From positions 6,634,001 through 6,698,000 of the forward strand of contig CP082844.1 of NCBI GenBank assembly GCA_019930625.1: DNA of 64,000 bases, written 5' to 3'. Numbering within the stretch: position 1 is the stretch's first letter; each line of letters starts with the position of its first letter. Below are positions 18,605 through 26,590 of this stretch, piece after piece. The notes beneath the pieces were generated by a model. That model worked only from the letters and a program-made list of their open reading frames with translations. It was not told the DNA's origin and ran no database searches. Made by a program: the position numbers and the translations under genes. Source of the stretch: Nocardia asteroides. GTDB lineage: Bacteria; Actinomycetota; Actinomycetes; Mycobacteriales; Mycobacteriaceae.

Positions 18605-20053
18605 TTGCACCACAACAACTCCCGCCTCCGCCGCACCGCCCGCGCGGCGCTGTGCGCGGCTATCGCCGCGACCACCGTGACGGCCGGTGTCGCCGCCGCA
18701 GAACCCACACCCGACCGCGCCGGTACCCCGTGCCCACGCTGGACCGCACTGCTGGCACCGGGCACCTACGAGACAAACCCCACCACCACCGGAGGGTCGG
18801 CACCCGGCATCCTCACCCTGCTCGGGGAGTCCTTGACCGCCCGCTACGGCAGCGACATCGAGATCCGCACGCTCGCGCCCTCCCCTGGTACGGGATCGGT
18901 GAGCGGAGCCGACCTCACCGCGGCGGTGTCGGGGCTGTGCTCGGACACGCGAGTCGTTTTGGCCGGCTACGGCCAGGGCGCCGAGGTCACCGGCGACCTC
19001 GCCACCACCCTCGGCAATAAGGGAGGCCCGATCCCAGCCTCCCGTGTCCTGGCCGTGGCACTCGTCGCCGATCCGCGCCGCGACGCCACCACCACTCAGC
19101 TCGGCACCCCGGTCTCCGGGCAGGGTGTCACCGGGCCACGCTCGCAGGGCTTCGGCGTGCTGAGCGACCGGGTCCGCACGCTCTGCCTCGAGGGCGACAG
19201 CTACTGCTCGACCACCGCCGAGTCGTCTCCGGTCCTCGCCGCGGTGAGCCGCGCCCTCACCACCGCCGCCTCGGCCGCCTCCACCCCGGCCCCGACCAGC
19301 ACCGCCTTGCCCACTACCACAGCGAAAGCCCGCGCCACCACGACAAGCACACCGATCACCAGCTTCGGGTCGGCCTCGACCGGGCAGATCAGTGCATCCC
19401 AGGTCCTCGCCCAGGTCGTCACCGTCCTGCGCGGGCTCACCAGCTTCACCGCGAATGTGCCCGCGATCGTGGCCGACCTCGCACAGCTGCCCGGCCTGAT
19501 CACCGCCGCCGACGTGCGCGGCGTGCACCGCGTCTCGGGGGACCTGAACAACCAGTTCGCCCCGCTGGTCGAGCTGGCCGATGGACTCGACCTGCGGCTG
19601 GTGGCGCGTGCGCTGGCGTTGGCCGCGCCGCTGGACACGACCGGTGTCGCGACGATCGCCGCTGAAATCGTCGGTGTCCTGGCCGGACTCGACATTTCCC
19701 GCATTGCCACCGATGTCGGCCGCGCTCAGGAGATCGCCTGGACCGCCGTGGAATCCCTCGCCGGTGGTGACCCGGTGGCGGCGGTGTTGGCGCTGACCGG
19801 TCTGGCACCGGTCGCCGCCGATCTCGTCTCTGCCACCGCCGCCGCGTTCACCGGCCAGCAGTTCCCCACCCTGACCAACACCTACACCGCCTCGACGGCC
19901 GAAACGGGCACAGCGGGCAGCGCCACCGGCACGGGCACCGCCGTTCCGGCCGCCCAGGATGACCACACGGCCACGTTCGACGCCACCGGCTACAACCCGA
20001 CCGCCCCCGTCCTGACCGACTGGATCGAACAGGCCATCGACCGCAGCAAGTAG
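18605..20053 (+). CDS. Secreted cutinase-like protein lacking the nucleophilic serine
   Basis: This 482-residue protein starts at TTG 18605 after GGAATGGAG and has a signal peptide (cleavage likely after GVAAA). A cutinase-type fold occupies about residues 35-205, but the usual GYSQG nucleophile elbow reads GYGQG (VVLAGYGQGAEVTGD), so the catalytic Ser is Gly. The Cys-flanked acid region LCLEGDSYCS is present. A Thr/Ala linker and a long C-terminal helical domain (about 260-480) follow. Before the transposon inserted, it was 26 bases behind the NlpC gene, so it belongs to the conjugation operon. It may bind cell-envelope lipid or peptidoglycan rather than hydrolyse esters. Confidence 0.7.
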   Translation: MHHNNSRLRRTARAALCAAIAATTVTAGVAAAEPTPDRAGTPCPRWTALLAPGTYETNPTTTGGSAPGILTLLGESLTARYGSDIEIRTLAPSPGTGSVSGADLTAAVSGLCSDTRVVLAGYGQGAEVTGDLATTLGNKGGPIPASRVLAVALVADPRRDATTTQLGTPVSGQGVTGPRSQGFGVLSDRVRTLCLEGDSYCSTTAESSPVLAAVSRALTTAASAASTPAPTSTALPTTTAKARATTTSTPITSFGSASTGQISASQVLAQVVTVLRGLTSFTANVPAIVADLAQLPGLITAADVRGVHRVSGDLNNQFAPLVELADGLDLRLVARALALAAPLDTTGVATIAAEIVGVLAGLDISRIATDVGRAQEIAWTAVESLAGGDPVAAVLALTGLAPVAADLVSATAAAFTGQQFPTLTNTYTASTAETGTAGSATGTGTAVPAAQDDHTATFDATGYNPTAPVLTDWIEQAIDRSK

Positions 20054-20072
20054 CCCGTACGTCACAGGAAAC

Positions 20073-20115
20073 GGCTGGTGGCGCTGAGCGGAATATTCAG
20101 CAGCACCAGCCTTTT
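20073..20115 (+). terminator. Rho-independent-like terminator after the cutinase-like gene
   Basis: GGCTGGTG (20073-20080) pairs with CACCAGCC (20104-20111). A CTGA/TCAG inner stem follows across a short mismatch, and TTTT comes right after. It would end the rightward conjugation operon. A homologous hairpin follows the decayed second copy at 22118-22163. Confidence 0.65.
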
Positions 20116-20477
20116 CGATGCCCAGCAAGTTGCAGATGGGCAAGACGCTCACGCAGCGCGGAATGCAGAGGTCGGAGACGAGCTGCGGACACCCCCAGGA
20201 AGCATCAGAGGCGGAAACCAGTGGTCGGACTATCAGCATGTAACGACAGGTTGTCACCGGCCGGGGGAGCTGGCCTTAGGTCCGGTCGGGCCTTACAGGT
20301 CGTGGTCGTCACTGTTTGTGAGTTGTAGTTGTCACCAAGAGTCGGGTCGTAGACACGCTGGACCCGTCTGGCCGGTGAGGTGGTCGCGGTGTACGACAAG
20401 GTTTCCGCCTGGTCGCGATGAGTTGTACTGTTCGTCCGATGGCCCTTCGGGCAGGAGAACCACGGGGAGGAGGCCAC

Positions 20478-21488
20478 GTGGGTGGTCGATTGACGCCGAA
20501 CGGTCCGTACTTCATCTACGCCTTGTTGGATCCCAAGGTGTATCGAGAGACGAAGGACGATCTTCGAAGCATCTTCTATGTCGGGAAAGGCCGGACGACT
20601 CGGCCTCACCAGCACGCGAAGGATGTCCGGAGCGCGCTTCTCGAGGAAGAGCGGCTCCATGAGCGACTCGATTCGAAGGCACACCGGATTCACCAGATTC
20701 TCGACCGGGGCGAGCAGGTGCAGATCCTGTATCTGGCCGAGGGAATCCACAACGAGGACGATGCCTTCAATGCCGAACAACTCGCCATGACGCTGGTCGA
20801 CGGATTATTGAGGCGCACAGACAAGTCCGTACTCACCAACGCGATTCCAGGCCACCACCAGGGCGTGCGTCGAGTCGGCGAGAGCGACCTGGGCGGCATC
20901 TCCGAGTGGGAGGCGCGGCTGCGCAAGGACGAGGTGGACATCGGGACGCGACAACTCGACATCGAAGGTGCCGGACCGACCTCGGTGATCCTCGTCAAGG
21001 GAACTCGCGAAGACCTCACCGCTCATGCCCATCGGCTACTGCGCAAGGTCACGGTCCCGCATCAACTCGAGGGACTCGCCGCACGAGTGAACATACTCGA
21101 GATGACCGATGAGCCTCTGACCGTCCGGCAGGGTTGGGACCCGGATGACCCCTGGGACGATATCGATGCCAGGGAACGCGCCCGCCGATATTGGAACTTC
21201 TCCGTCGACCGAGTGGTGGGATGGCTACGCGATTCCGAGTCACTGCCGACCCACCTGCTGCTGGGCATCCCGACCCAGACCGGCGAAACTGTCGTGCGTT
21301 ATGCCTGGCGGATCGATCCTGACGGAAAGTGGGAGTTCTTCCCAGGGGCACACCAGTGGGGTGTGCCCCTGGGTGACAGGGATCCGGCTCATCCCTTCCT
21401 CAATCACTCGCTCTACGAAACGCGGAACGGTAAGCGGACGCAGGTCCTACTCCAGCGTTCGGCAGGCTGGCGGCACCTCGTCTGCTGA
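20478..21488 (+). CDS. GIY-YIG nuclease-domain protein (LEM-3-like)
   Basis: The 336-residue protein starts at GTG 20478, a few bases after the strong site GGGGAGGAGG. The N-terminal nuclease domain has the variant GIY motif YFIYALLDP (about residue 11), the YVGKG motif (about 35), then an Arg and His pair, and an acidic FNAEQLAM segment (about 98). This order fits the LEM-3/ANKLE1-like branch of GIY-YIG nucleases. The remaining 200 residues (DDPWDDIDARERARRYWNFS, and later LLGIPTQTGE) are unassigned. The gene lies alone between two copies of the cutinase 3' end, so it was probably acquired as a unit. A defence role is possible but unproven. Confidence 0.75.
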   Translation: MGGRLTPNGPYFIYALLDPKVYRETKDDLRSIFYVGKGRTTRPHQHAKDVRSALLEEERLHERLDSKAHRIHQILDRGEQVQILYLAEGIHNEDDAFNAEQLAMTLVDGLLRRTDKSVLTNAIPGHHQGVRRVGESDLGGISEWEARLRKDEVDIGTRQLDIEGAGPTSVILVKGTREDLTAHAHRLLRKVTVPHQLEGLAARVNILEMTDEPLTVRQGWDPDDPWDDIDARERARRYWNFSVDRVVGWLRDSESLPTHLLLGIPTQTGETVVRYAWRIDPDGKWEFFPGAHQWGVPLGDRDPAHPFLNHSLYETRNGKRTQVLLQRSAGWRHLVC

Positions 21489-21577
21489 GCGCATCCTTGG
21501 TCAGTGGCTGACGAGGTCTTCACCAAGAACGGCGACTACCCACCGTGTCACGCCTCGTATCAGGCTTACCATCAGCG

Positions 21578-21603
21578 CGGCCTGAGGCCGCGGCCTCAGG
21601 CCG
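21578..21603. repeat. Perfect 26-bp palindrome downstream of the GIY-YIG gene
   Basis: Two GGCCTGAGGCCG/CGGCCTCAGGCC halves meet without spacer and extend to 26 bp with flanking C/G. It lies 90 bases after the nuclease stop. It could form a cruciform or act as a terminator or recombination site, and no protein is evident here. Confidence 0.5.
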
Positions 21604-21809
21604 GCGACCTCGCCGCGGACACCTCCCCTGACCGAGGTACTCAGCCACCCGGATCGGTGCGGCGGCCGACCGCGACCCCTCTTCCGCGACGGCTGTGTCG
21701 GGCTTCGCCGACCGCGCCGCGCCGCCACCCGCAACACCGGTGACGACTACGACGAATTTGACGACTACGACGACGAATAGCGCAAGCCAGGCACACCCGG
21801 GCTTGCACT

Positions 21810-22087
21810 GAATCGTCTCGGCGTCCTGCCCGGACTCGACACCTCCCGCATCGTCGCCGATCTCCTCTCGAACAACGCCGTTGCGTTCACCAGCACCATG
21901 TTCCCGCCCAGACCCCCGGCATACCGCCACCACAGCCGTGACGGGTACAGAACGGGCACCACACCGGCGCGCGCACCGCCGTTCCGGCCGTCTAGGACGG
22001 CCACACGGCGCGTTCGACGCCACTAGCGAACAGCGCCGCCCCCGTGCTGACCCGCTGGATCGAATCGGCCATCGACCGCAGCAAGTA
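21810..22087 (+). pseudogene. Decayed second copy of the cutinase-like gene 3' end
   Basis: The segment matches the intact gene's end in patches: a stretch encoding VLPGLDTSR (compare VLAGLDISR), the AFTS...MFP region (compare AFTGQQFP), GTG..AVPA, and finally WIES/WIEQ followed by AIDRSK and TAG. Many substitutions, indels and internal stops destroy the frame. The match continues into the same ACAGGAAACGGC sequence and a related terminator. The stretch 21604-21810 looks like an even more decayed part. This is a duplicated remnant, so the GIY-YIG gene lies between two copies. Confidence 0.7.
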
Positions 22088-22117
22088 GCCCGCGCGCCGT
22101 CCTGCACGGCGCACAGG

Positions 22118-22163
22118 AAACGGCCCGTGGTGCCGAGCGATTGCTCGGCACCACGGGCCGTTT
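22118..22163. terminator. Strong 21-bp hairpin terminator
   Basis: AAACGGCCCGTGGTGCCGAGC (22118-22138) pairs perfectly with 22143-22163, with loop GATT. The A-rich start and GTTT end allow it to work in both directions. It ends the decayed cutinase copy on the plus strand and the leftward gene that stops at 22179. Confidence 0.8.
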
Positions 22164-22178
22164 CAGCGGGTAGGCGCG

Positions 22179-22652
22179 TCAGGAAAAGAGCGGCGGCACT
22201 GCGCGCGGGGTGAACGCGGGCGGGGCACCCTTGTCGCGGAACCGCCACGACGGCAACGGCGTGGGCGCGGCGTCGATCTGCTCATCGCCGCCGCTGTCGC
22301 CGCCGTCGTCGTCGCTGGTGGCGCCCTGGTCGATCAGCTCGTTCAGGGTGGCCACGACCACCTCGCGGGCGGCGGTGTCGAGGTCGCGGTACAGGGTGCC
22401 GGTCAGCGGGCCGGTCATGATCCGCACCGCACCGGTGTGCGGGAAGAACTCGCCGTCGGTCGTCACCTTCTCGTAGCGCAACGCGATCGGCACCCACGGC
22501 ACCAGCGAGGCCAGCACCGGCATTTCCAGCTCACGCATGGCCGTGTCCGCGATGGCGATCCACAGCTCCAGGCTGTCGGGAGCGTGGCTGGAATCGGCGT
22601 ACACGCGGTACAGGGCCGAGGCGAGGACCTTGGGGGTTGGGGTGGAGTACAT
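22179..22652 (-). CDS. Hypothetical soluble protein
   Basis: This is a 157-residue protein of unknown family. It begins MYSTPTPKVLASALYRVYAD, with a GAAAGG-type ribosome site upstream. Residues 1-110 look like a compact mixed alpha/beta fold, followed by an acidic Asp/Gly-rich linker (SDDDGGDSGG) and a short Pro-rich tail. It is the last gene of a leftward group with the modular winged-helix protein and the VWA/MoxR pair. The strong hairpin at 22118-22163 closes the group. No catalytic motif is recognisable. Confidence 0.6.
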   Translation of the reverse strand: MYSTPTPKVLASALYRVYADSSHAPDSLELWIAIADTAMRELEMPVLASLVPWVPIALRYEKVTTDGEFFPHTGAVRIMTGPLTGTLYRDLDTAAREVVVATLNELIDQGATSDDDGGDSGGDEQIDAAPTPLPSWRFRDKGAPPAFTPRAVPPLFS

Positions 22653-22742
22653 AGTCGAACACCTTTCTCAGAGGTTAGATTGAGAGGGCGGTGTCGGACT
22701 CCCCGGAGATACGCGCTCCGGGGATTCCGGCATCGCCCGTTG

Positions 22743-23885
22743 TCAGGACGCGAGGGTGAACTTCTTTGGGGCCGTGCTGGTCTGGCGCGCGGTCCCGTGT
22801 TTGGTCAGGGTGACCAGGGCGTTGTGGACCGCGCCGCTGGACCGGGCCAGGGCTTTGCCGATCTGGTGTGGGGTGAACTCCTTTCCGGGGTTTTCGCGCA
22901 AGTGGTCCTCGACCTGTCCCCGCAGGGCACCGGCGGGCAGGCGTTCCACCGTTGACTCCGGGTCCGCCGCAGCGCCGTCGTCGGCCGCCGCCGGGGGTAC
23001 CGGGGCCGGGGTGGCGGGATCGTCGCCCGTGGGGGCAGCTACCGCCGTCTCTGGGGTGGTGTCGGGGGCGGGGTCGGCCGGGGCCGCCTGCTCGGCGGGG
23101 GTGGCCGGTTCGGGCGCGGTGGGTTCGGCCGCGATGGATTCCGGGGTCGCCGGTTCGGCCGGTGCGGTGGCCGCCGGTTCGGGTACGGCGGGCTCGGGCG
23201 CGGCCGGGGCCTGTTCGGGTTTCGCTCCGGCGGTCCAGGTCTCCCCGCCCTTGCCCGGGTCGGTGACCGCCCACACTGCCCCGGCGAGTTCCCATTCCGT
23301 CAGCAGATGCCGTGCCGGAATGGTCTCGATGGCTGCGAGTTCCGCCAGCTCGGCGGTGGTACTGCCGGGGTGGGTTTCCAGGGCCTCCCACAGCGCGCGT
23401 GCTTCGGCGCTGTGCAGCGCGGGCACCTCCGCCGCCGACACGGTGGCGGGTTCGGTTGCGGGCCCGGCGGTGTCGAGGTCCGGTTCGGCCGCTGTGAGTG
23501 TCTCGGGCGAAAACGGTTCCGGCGTGCCCGGTTCGGCCGGGCACGGGTCGGCGGGCGCGGCGGGGGCCGGGTCCGGTTCGATGGCAGCGGGTGCGCCCGC
23601 GCCCTGGGTCCAGGTCTTGGCGGCCCGAGGCGATTCGGGGTCGGTGTGCGACTGTGCACTCCCGGCGGTTTCCCACTGGGCCAACAGACGCCGCGCGGTG
23701 GACACCCCGATCCCGGCGATGTCGGCCAGCGCGGCGGTGGTGCTGTCGGGGTGGGCCCGCAGCGCCGCCCACAACGCATGGTTGCTGTCGCGGGACAGCA
23801 CCGGCACGCCACCCGACCGCGTGCCGTGTTCCGGGGCGGGTGCGTCCGTTTCCGTGGCCACGGCGGCGTTCTCCCTTTTCGACAT
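22743..23885 (-). CDS. Modular winged-helix DNA-binding protein with three HTH units
   Basis: This is a 380-residue protein. ATG 23885 follows GGAAGGA. Two related HTH modules lie at about residues 35-80 (ALWAALRAHPDSTTAALADI and onward) and 155-200 (ALWEALETHPGSTTAELAEL and onward). A third winged helix is at the C-terminus (about 320-380; ENPGKEFTPHQIGKALARSS, then GAVHNALVTLTKHG). Long Ala/Pro/Glu-rich linkers separate them. The third module closely resembles the N-terminal HTH of the MoxR-like ATPase at 26591-27811 (SPREIANGLGRSSGAVGNAL). It may bridge DNA sites or act as a nucleoid- or plasmid-associated regulator. Function is inferred only from the modules. Confidence 0.65.
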   Translation of the reverse strand: MSKRENAAVATETDAPAPEHGTRSGGVPVLSRDSNHALWAALRAHPDSTTAALADIAGIGVSTARRLLAQWETAGSAQSHTDPESPRAAKTWTQGAGAPAAIEPDPAPAAPADPCPAEPGTPEPFSPETLTAAEPDLDTAGPATEPATVSAAEVPALHSAEARALWEALETHPGSTTAELAELAAIETIPARHLLTEWELAGAVWAVTDPGKGGETWTAGAKPEQAPAAPEPAVPEPAATAPAEPATPESIAAEPTAPEPATPAEQAAPADPAPDTTPETAVAAPTGDDPATPAPVPPAAADDGAAADPESTVERLPAGALRGQVEDHLRENPGKEFTPHQIGKALARSSGAVHNALVTLTKHGTARQTSTAPKKFTLAS

Positions 23886-24020
23886 GGGGGTTCCTTCCAA
23901 CATTGGGTTTCGTGAATTCGGTGATGTCCCGGTGGGACGGAATGCGCACCGATCGGGGCGATTTCCCCGCCGGGTCGGTGCCGTTTCCGGTTCCATGACC
24001 GCTCGATAGGGCGTGTGATG

Positions 24021-24296
24021 TCAAGCGGAATGTGGAAATAGTTCCGGCCCCGGATTCCTCTCTTCCATTTCTGGAATGCGAACGGCACGAGAGGAATTCG
24101 ACCTGTCATTATTCATTTGCGCGAGACCAGGTGACTCACGCCGGCGACCTCGCCGCGGTGCCGCAGCGGACGAGGACACACTCCGGAGCACGCGGCCGGT
24201 TGCGGGTCGCGCCGCTACCGCGTTGCCACCGAGTTTGGCTCCGGGTTTGATCACGCCGCCCTCGTCGTGACCTTGGGTGTTCTTCATCAGGCGCAT
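24021..24296 (-). CDS. Possible small basic protein
   Basis: A 91-residue frame starts at ATG 24296 after AGGAAA. It begins MRLMKNTQGHDEGGVIKPGA, with a Gly-rich, fairly conserved-looking first 30 residues, and then becomes Arg/Ser-rich. Part of the region shares the string GCCGGCGACCTCGCCGCGG with 21602-21620. The first 30 codons look more gene-like than the rest, so the true end may have been altered. It is otherwise unassigned, and it fills the gap between the winged-helix protein and the next gene. Confidence 0.3.
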   Translation of the reverse strand: MRLMKNTQGHDEGGVIKPGAKLGGNAVAARPATGRVLRSVSSSAAAPRRGRRRESPGLAQMNNDRSNSSRAVRIPEMEERNPGPELFPHSA

Positions 24297-24348
24297 GAGG
24301 GTTTCCTGTTCGTGGGCTGAGTTGAGGTCGGTTGTGTCGCTGGCGGGT

Positions 24349-24660
24349 TCATCGAGTGAGGCGCTCGCGCAGGGGGCCGGTGGTGCGGTCGAGCCACACA
24401 CTCGCCCCGTGCCCGCGCCCGCTCCGGCGCATCAGGTCGGCGGCACCGGTGGCGTAGGCGGCGATGTCGTCGGGGTGCACGAGGTGAATACGCGGGGCGG
24501 CATAGCCGCCCGTACCGCCGGTCACGTGCGCCACGGTGTACATGCCGCGCTCGCCGTGGGGGCCGGGGGCGTAGATGATGAATTGATCGCCGGTGATGGC
24601 GTTGGCGATCACGTAGATCGGCTCGAGGGCGGCGGTGGTCGGGATCGCGGGGTCGGTCAT
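24349..24660 (-). CDS. Hypothetical small protein
   Basis: This is a 103-residue protein with ATG 24660 right after AGGAGG. It contains YVIANAITGDQFIIYAPGPH and RIHLVHPDDIAAYA segments that suggest a small beta-rich fold, and it ends in a basic tail. No family was recognised. It lies downstream of the VWA protein in the same direction, separated from it by an 18-bp hairpin, so it may be expressed at a different level from the VWA/MoxR pair. Confidence 0.6.
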   Translation of the reverse strand: MTDPAIPTTAALEPIYVIANAITGDQFIIYAPGPHGERGMYTVAHVTGGTGGYAAPRIHLVHPDDIAAYATGAADLMRRSGRGHGASVWLDRTTGPLRERLTR

Positions 24661-24748
24661 GGTTGCCTCCTGTCGTTGCCGCCCCGGTCGGGGCGGGGTG
24701 AGGGTTGGTGGTGGTTGGACCGCGCCGGTGGCCCGGTGGCGGCCCTGT

Positions 24749-24787
24749 CCGGGTGCCCCGGGCGCGGTGCGCGCCCGGGGCACCCGG
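24749..24787. terminator. 18-bp perfect hairpin between the VWA gene and the next gene
   Basis: CCGGGTGCCCCGGGCGCG (24749-24766) pairs fully with 24770-24787 around the loop GTG. No U-tract follows on the minus strand. It may terminate, attenuate or protect the 3' end of the VWA transcript, which stops at 24791. Confidence 0.6.
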
Positions 24788-24790
24788 GGA

Positions 24791-26557
24791 CTAGGCGGCG
24801 CGTACGGCGGCGGTGGCGGCGCGGCCGATCGCGGCGGCGGTGGCAGCCGGGTCGGTAACCAAGTGCAGGGTCACCCCGTCCAGCGGCTCCGGCTCGCTGT
24901 CGGCCGGTGCCAGCCACAGCACCGCGCATCCGGCCGCGCGCAGCGCGTTCACGCGCGCCTGGGCACGGTTACGGTTGCGGCCTTGGTATTGGCCGTCGGA
25001 GATGATCACCAACAGCCGGGTCGCGCCGGGCCGGGCCAGGTCGAGGGCACCGTCGAGGGCCTCGACAGCGGTATCGATGGCGTGGAGGTAGTCCGGGCAA
25101 CTGAATTCGGTAACCCGCGCCGGGGCGGTGCCCGGGTAGGTGATCGGTTTGACCGAGGCCCCGAACGTCACGGTCGCGGTCTGGGCGGGCATGGTAGCCA
25201 GCTCGGCCGCGCGGGCGATGATCCATGCGGCCGAGGCCGCTGGGGCGGCGTAGCTGCCCATCGAGGAGGACACGTCACACGCGACACCGACTCGCAACGG
25301 CGGCACCGGAGGGGTTTTGCGGGTGGTGCGGGTGAACGGCTCGGCGGTCGGAATCGCCCCGGCGGCGCGTTGGGCCTCCCGGGCCAGCGCGCCGCGCATC
25401 CGCAACCGACCCGGCGGCAGCGCGGAGGTCGTTTTCACCGTGGCCCGTTCGCGGGTGGCGGCGGTGTTGAGGGCGCGGGCCAGCACCCGCGCGGCGGTGT
25501 GCTCCTCCGGGCGGGCGGTGCGTGTCCGGCGCGTGCTTGCCGTCCGACCCCGACCCGACCCGTCACCGAACACCGTCCGCGCTTGCCTTGCAGCGTCTTT
25601 CGCGGCGCGTTCGGCAGCCTTCCGCGCGGCGGCGGCGACCTCAGCCGGGTCGGGGTCCACCGGCGAGGCGGCGACCGCGTTGCCTATGTTGGTCACGGTG
25701 TCGCCGATCGCGGCCCCCAGCGGCGAGGACGGCACCGGATCGGTGTGGGGGTCGGGGCCGACGATATCGAGCCAGCGTTGCCCGAGCTCGAGCATGGCGG
25801 CGGCGTCGGTGTCGGCCACGGTGTGGGCCTCGCGCCAGATGGCGCGCAACTGGTCGAGGGTGTCGGTGCCGAGGATGGCCTCGATCGCGGTGGCGGCGGG
25901 CGCGACCTCGGCCGCCTCCAGGATGCCGCCGTCGAGGCGGGCCAGGATGAGCGCGGCGTTGCGGGCCGCGTTGTAGCGGGTTGGGGGGATCTGGGCGGCG
26001 GCGATCGCGCCGCCGTTGTCCCCGATCACGATCTCGGTGGTGCTGGCGCGCAACCAGTGCCGGTCGTCGGGGCGGCGGCGGACCTGGGCGGCCTCGATCC
26101 GTGATTCCTCGAGCAGCATCGCGGCCTCGACCACCCCCGGGTGCGCCACCGGCGGCGGGTTCCACGCCGAATGTTTGGCATGCGCGCACTCGTGCACCAA
26201 CGCGCCCCACACCGCCGGGTAGCGGTTGCGGTCGCTGTTGCGTTCGGGGTGGGCGGTGGCGGGGTCGATCTTGAGGCGGGAACCGTCGAGTTCGATGGCC
26301 GCGAGCCCCGGCACGAACACCGCCGGGTTCCCGAACGCGGCACCGGGGGCGATGCTCACGGTCAAATCGTCACGGTCGGCGATCGGCGGAACCTCGGCGG
26401 TCATCGCAGCGGAAAGGGTGGCCCATCCCCCGGTCACCGGCACCGACGCCGGGGCGGGGGTGGCAGGCGCGGCGGGGGCCGCCCCCGCCCCGGCGGCCGG
26501 GGCGGAAGCGGTGCCGGTGCCCGGGGTAGCGGGGGCGGTGATCACGTGGCCGGTCAT
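24791..26557 (-). CDS. VWA-domain protein with an N-terminal HExxH-type metal site
   Basis: The 588-residue protein starts at ATG 26557 after AAAGG. An Ala/Pro-rich leader (residues 1-45) precedes a region with VHECAHAKHSAW (about 117-128), a HExxH-like zinc-peptidase motif. The C-terminal von Willebrand A domain (about 420-588) has an intact MIDAS: DVSSSMGS (about 427), a Thr region and ISDGQ (about 515). It is paired with the MoxR-like ATPase directly upstream. MoxR-VWA pairs usually act as chaperone or remodelling systems, and a protease-like VWA partner is less common. No chelatase substrate gene is nearby. The role on this element is unknown; defence or stress remodelling is possible. 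Confidence 0.75.
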   Translation of the reverse strand: MTGHVITAPATPGTGTASAPAAGAGAAPAAPATPAPASVPVTGGWATLSAAMTAEVPPIADRDDLTVSIAPGAAFGNPAVFVPGLAAIELDGSRLKIDPATAHPERNSDRNRYPAVWGALVHECAHAKHSAWNPPPVAHPGVVEAAMLLEESRIEAAQVRRRPDDRHWLRASTTEIVIGDNGGAIAAAQIPPTRYNAARNAALILARLDGGILEAAEVAPAATAIEAILGTDTLDQLRAIWREAHTVADTDAAAMLELGQRWLDIVGPDPHTDPVPSSPLGAAIGDTVTNIGNAVAASPVDPDPAEVAAAARKAAERAAKDAARQARTVFGDGSGRGRTASTRRTRTARPEEHTAARVLARALNTAATRERATVKTTSALPPGRLRMRGALAREAQRAAGAIPTAEPFTRTTRKTPPVPPLRVGVACDVSSSMGSYAAPAASAAWIIARAAELATMPAQTATVTFGASVKPITYPGTAPARVTEFSCPDYLHAIDTAVEALDGALDLARPGATRLLVIISDGQYQGRNRNRAQARVNALRAAGCAVLWLAPADSEPEPLDGVTLHLVTDPAATAAAIGRAATAAVRAA

Positions 26558-26590
26558 GGGGGCAATACCTTTCGTAGGCGGGGTGGGTGG

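Noticed and set aside
18536..20257. A 573-codon open frame on the minus strand opposite the cutinase-like gene
   Set aside because: Its Gly/Arg-rich composition is that of antisense in GC-rich DNA. The plus strand has a signal peptide, family motifs and a terminator.
21520..22248. A 242-codon minus-strand frame over the decayed cutinase copy
   Set aside because: It has no family or ribosome site, and the plus strand shows clear similarity to the cutinase 3' end.
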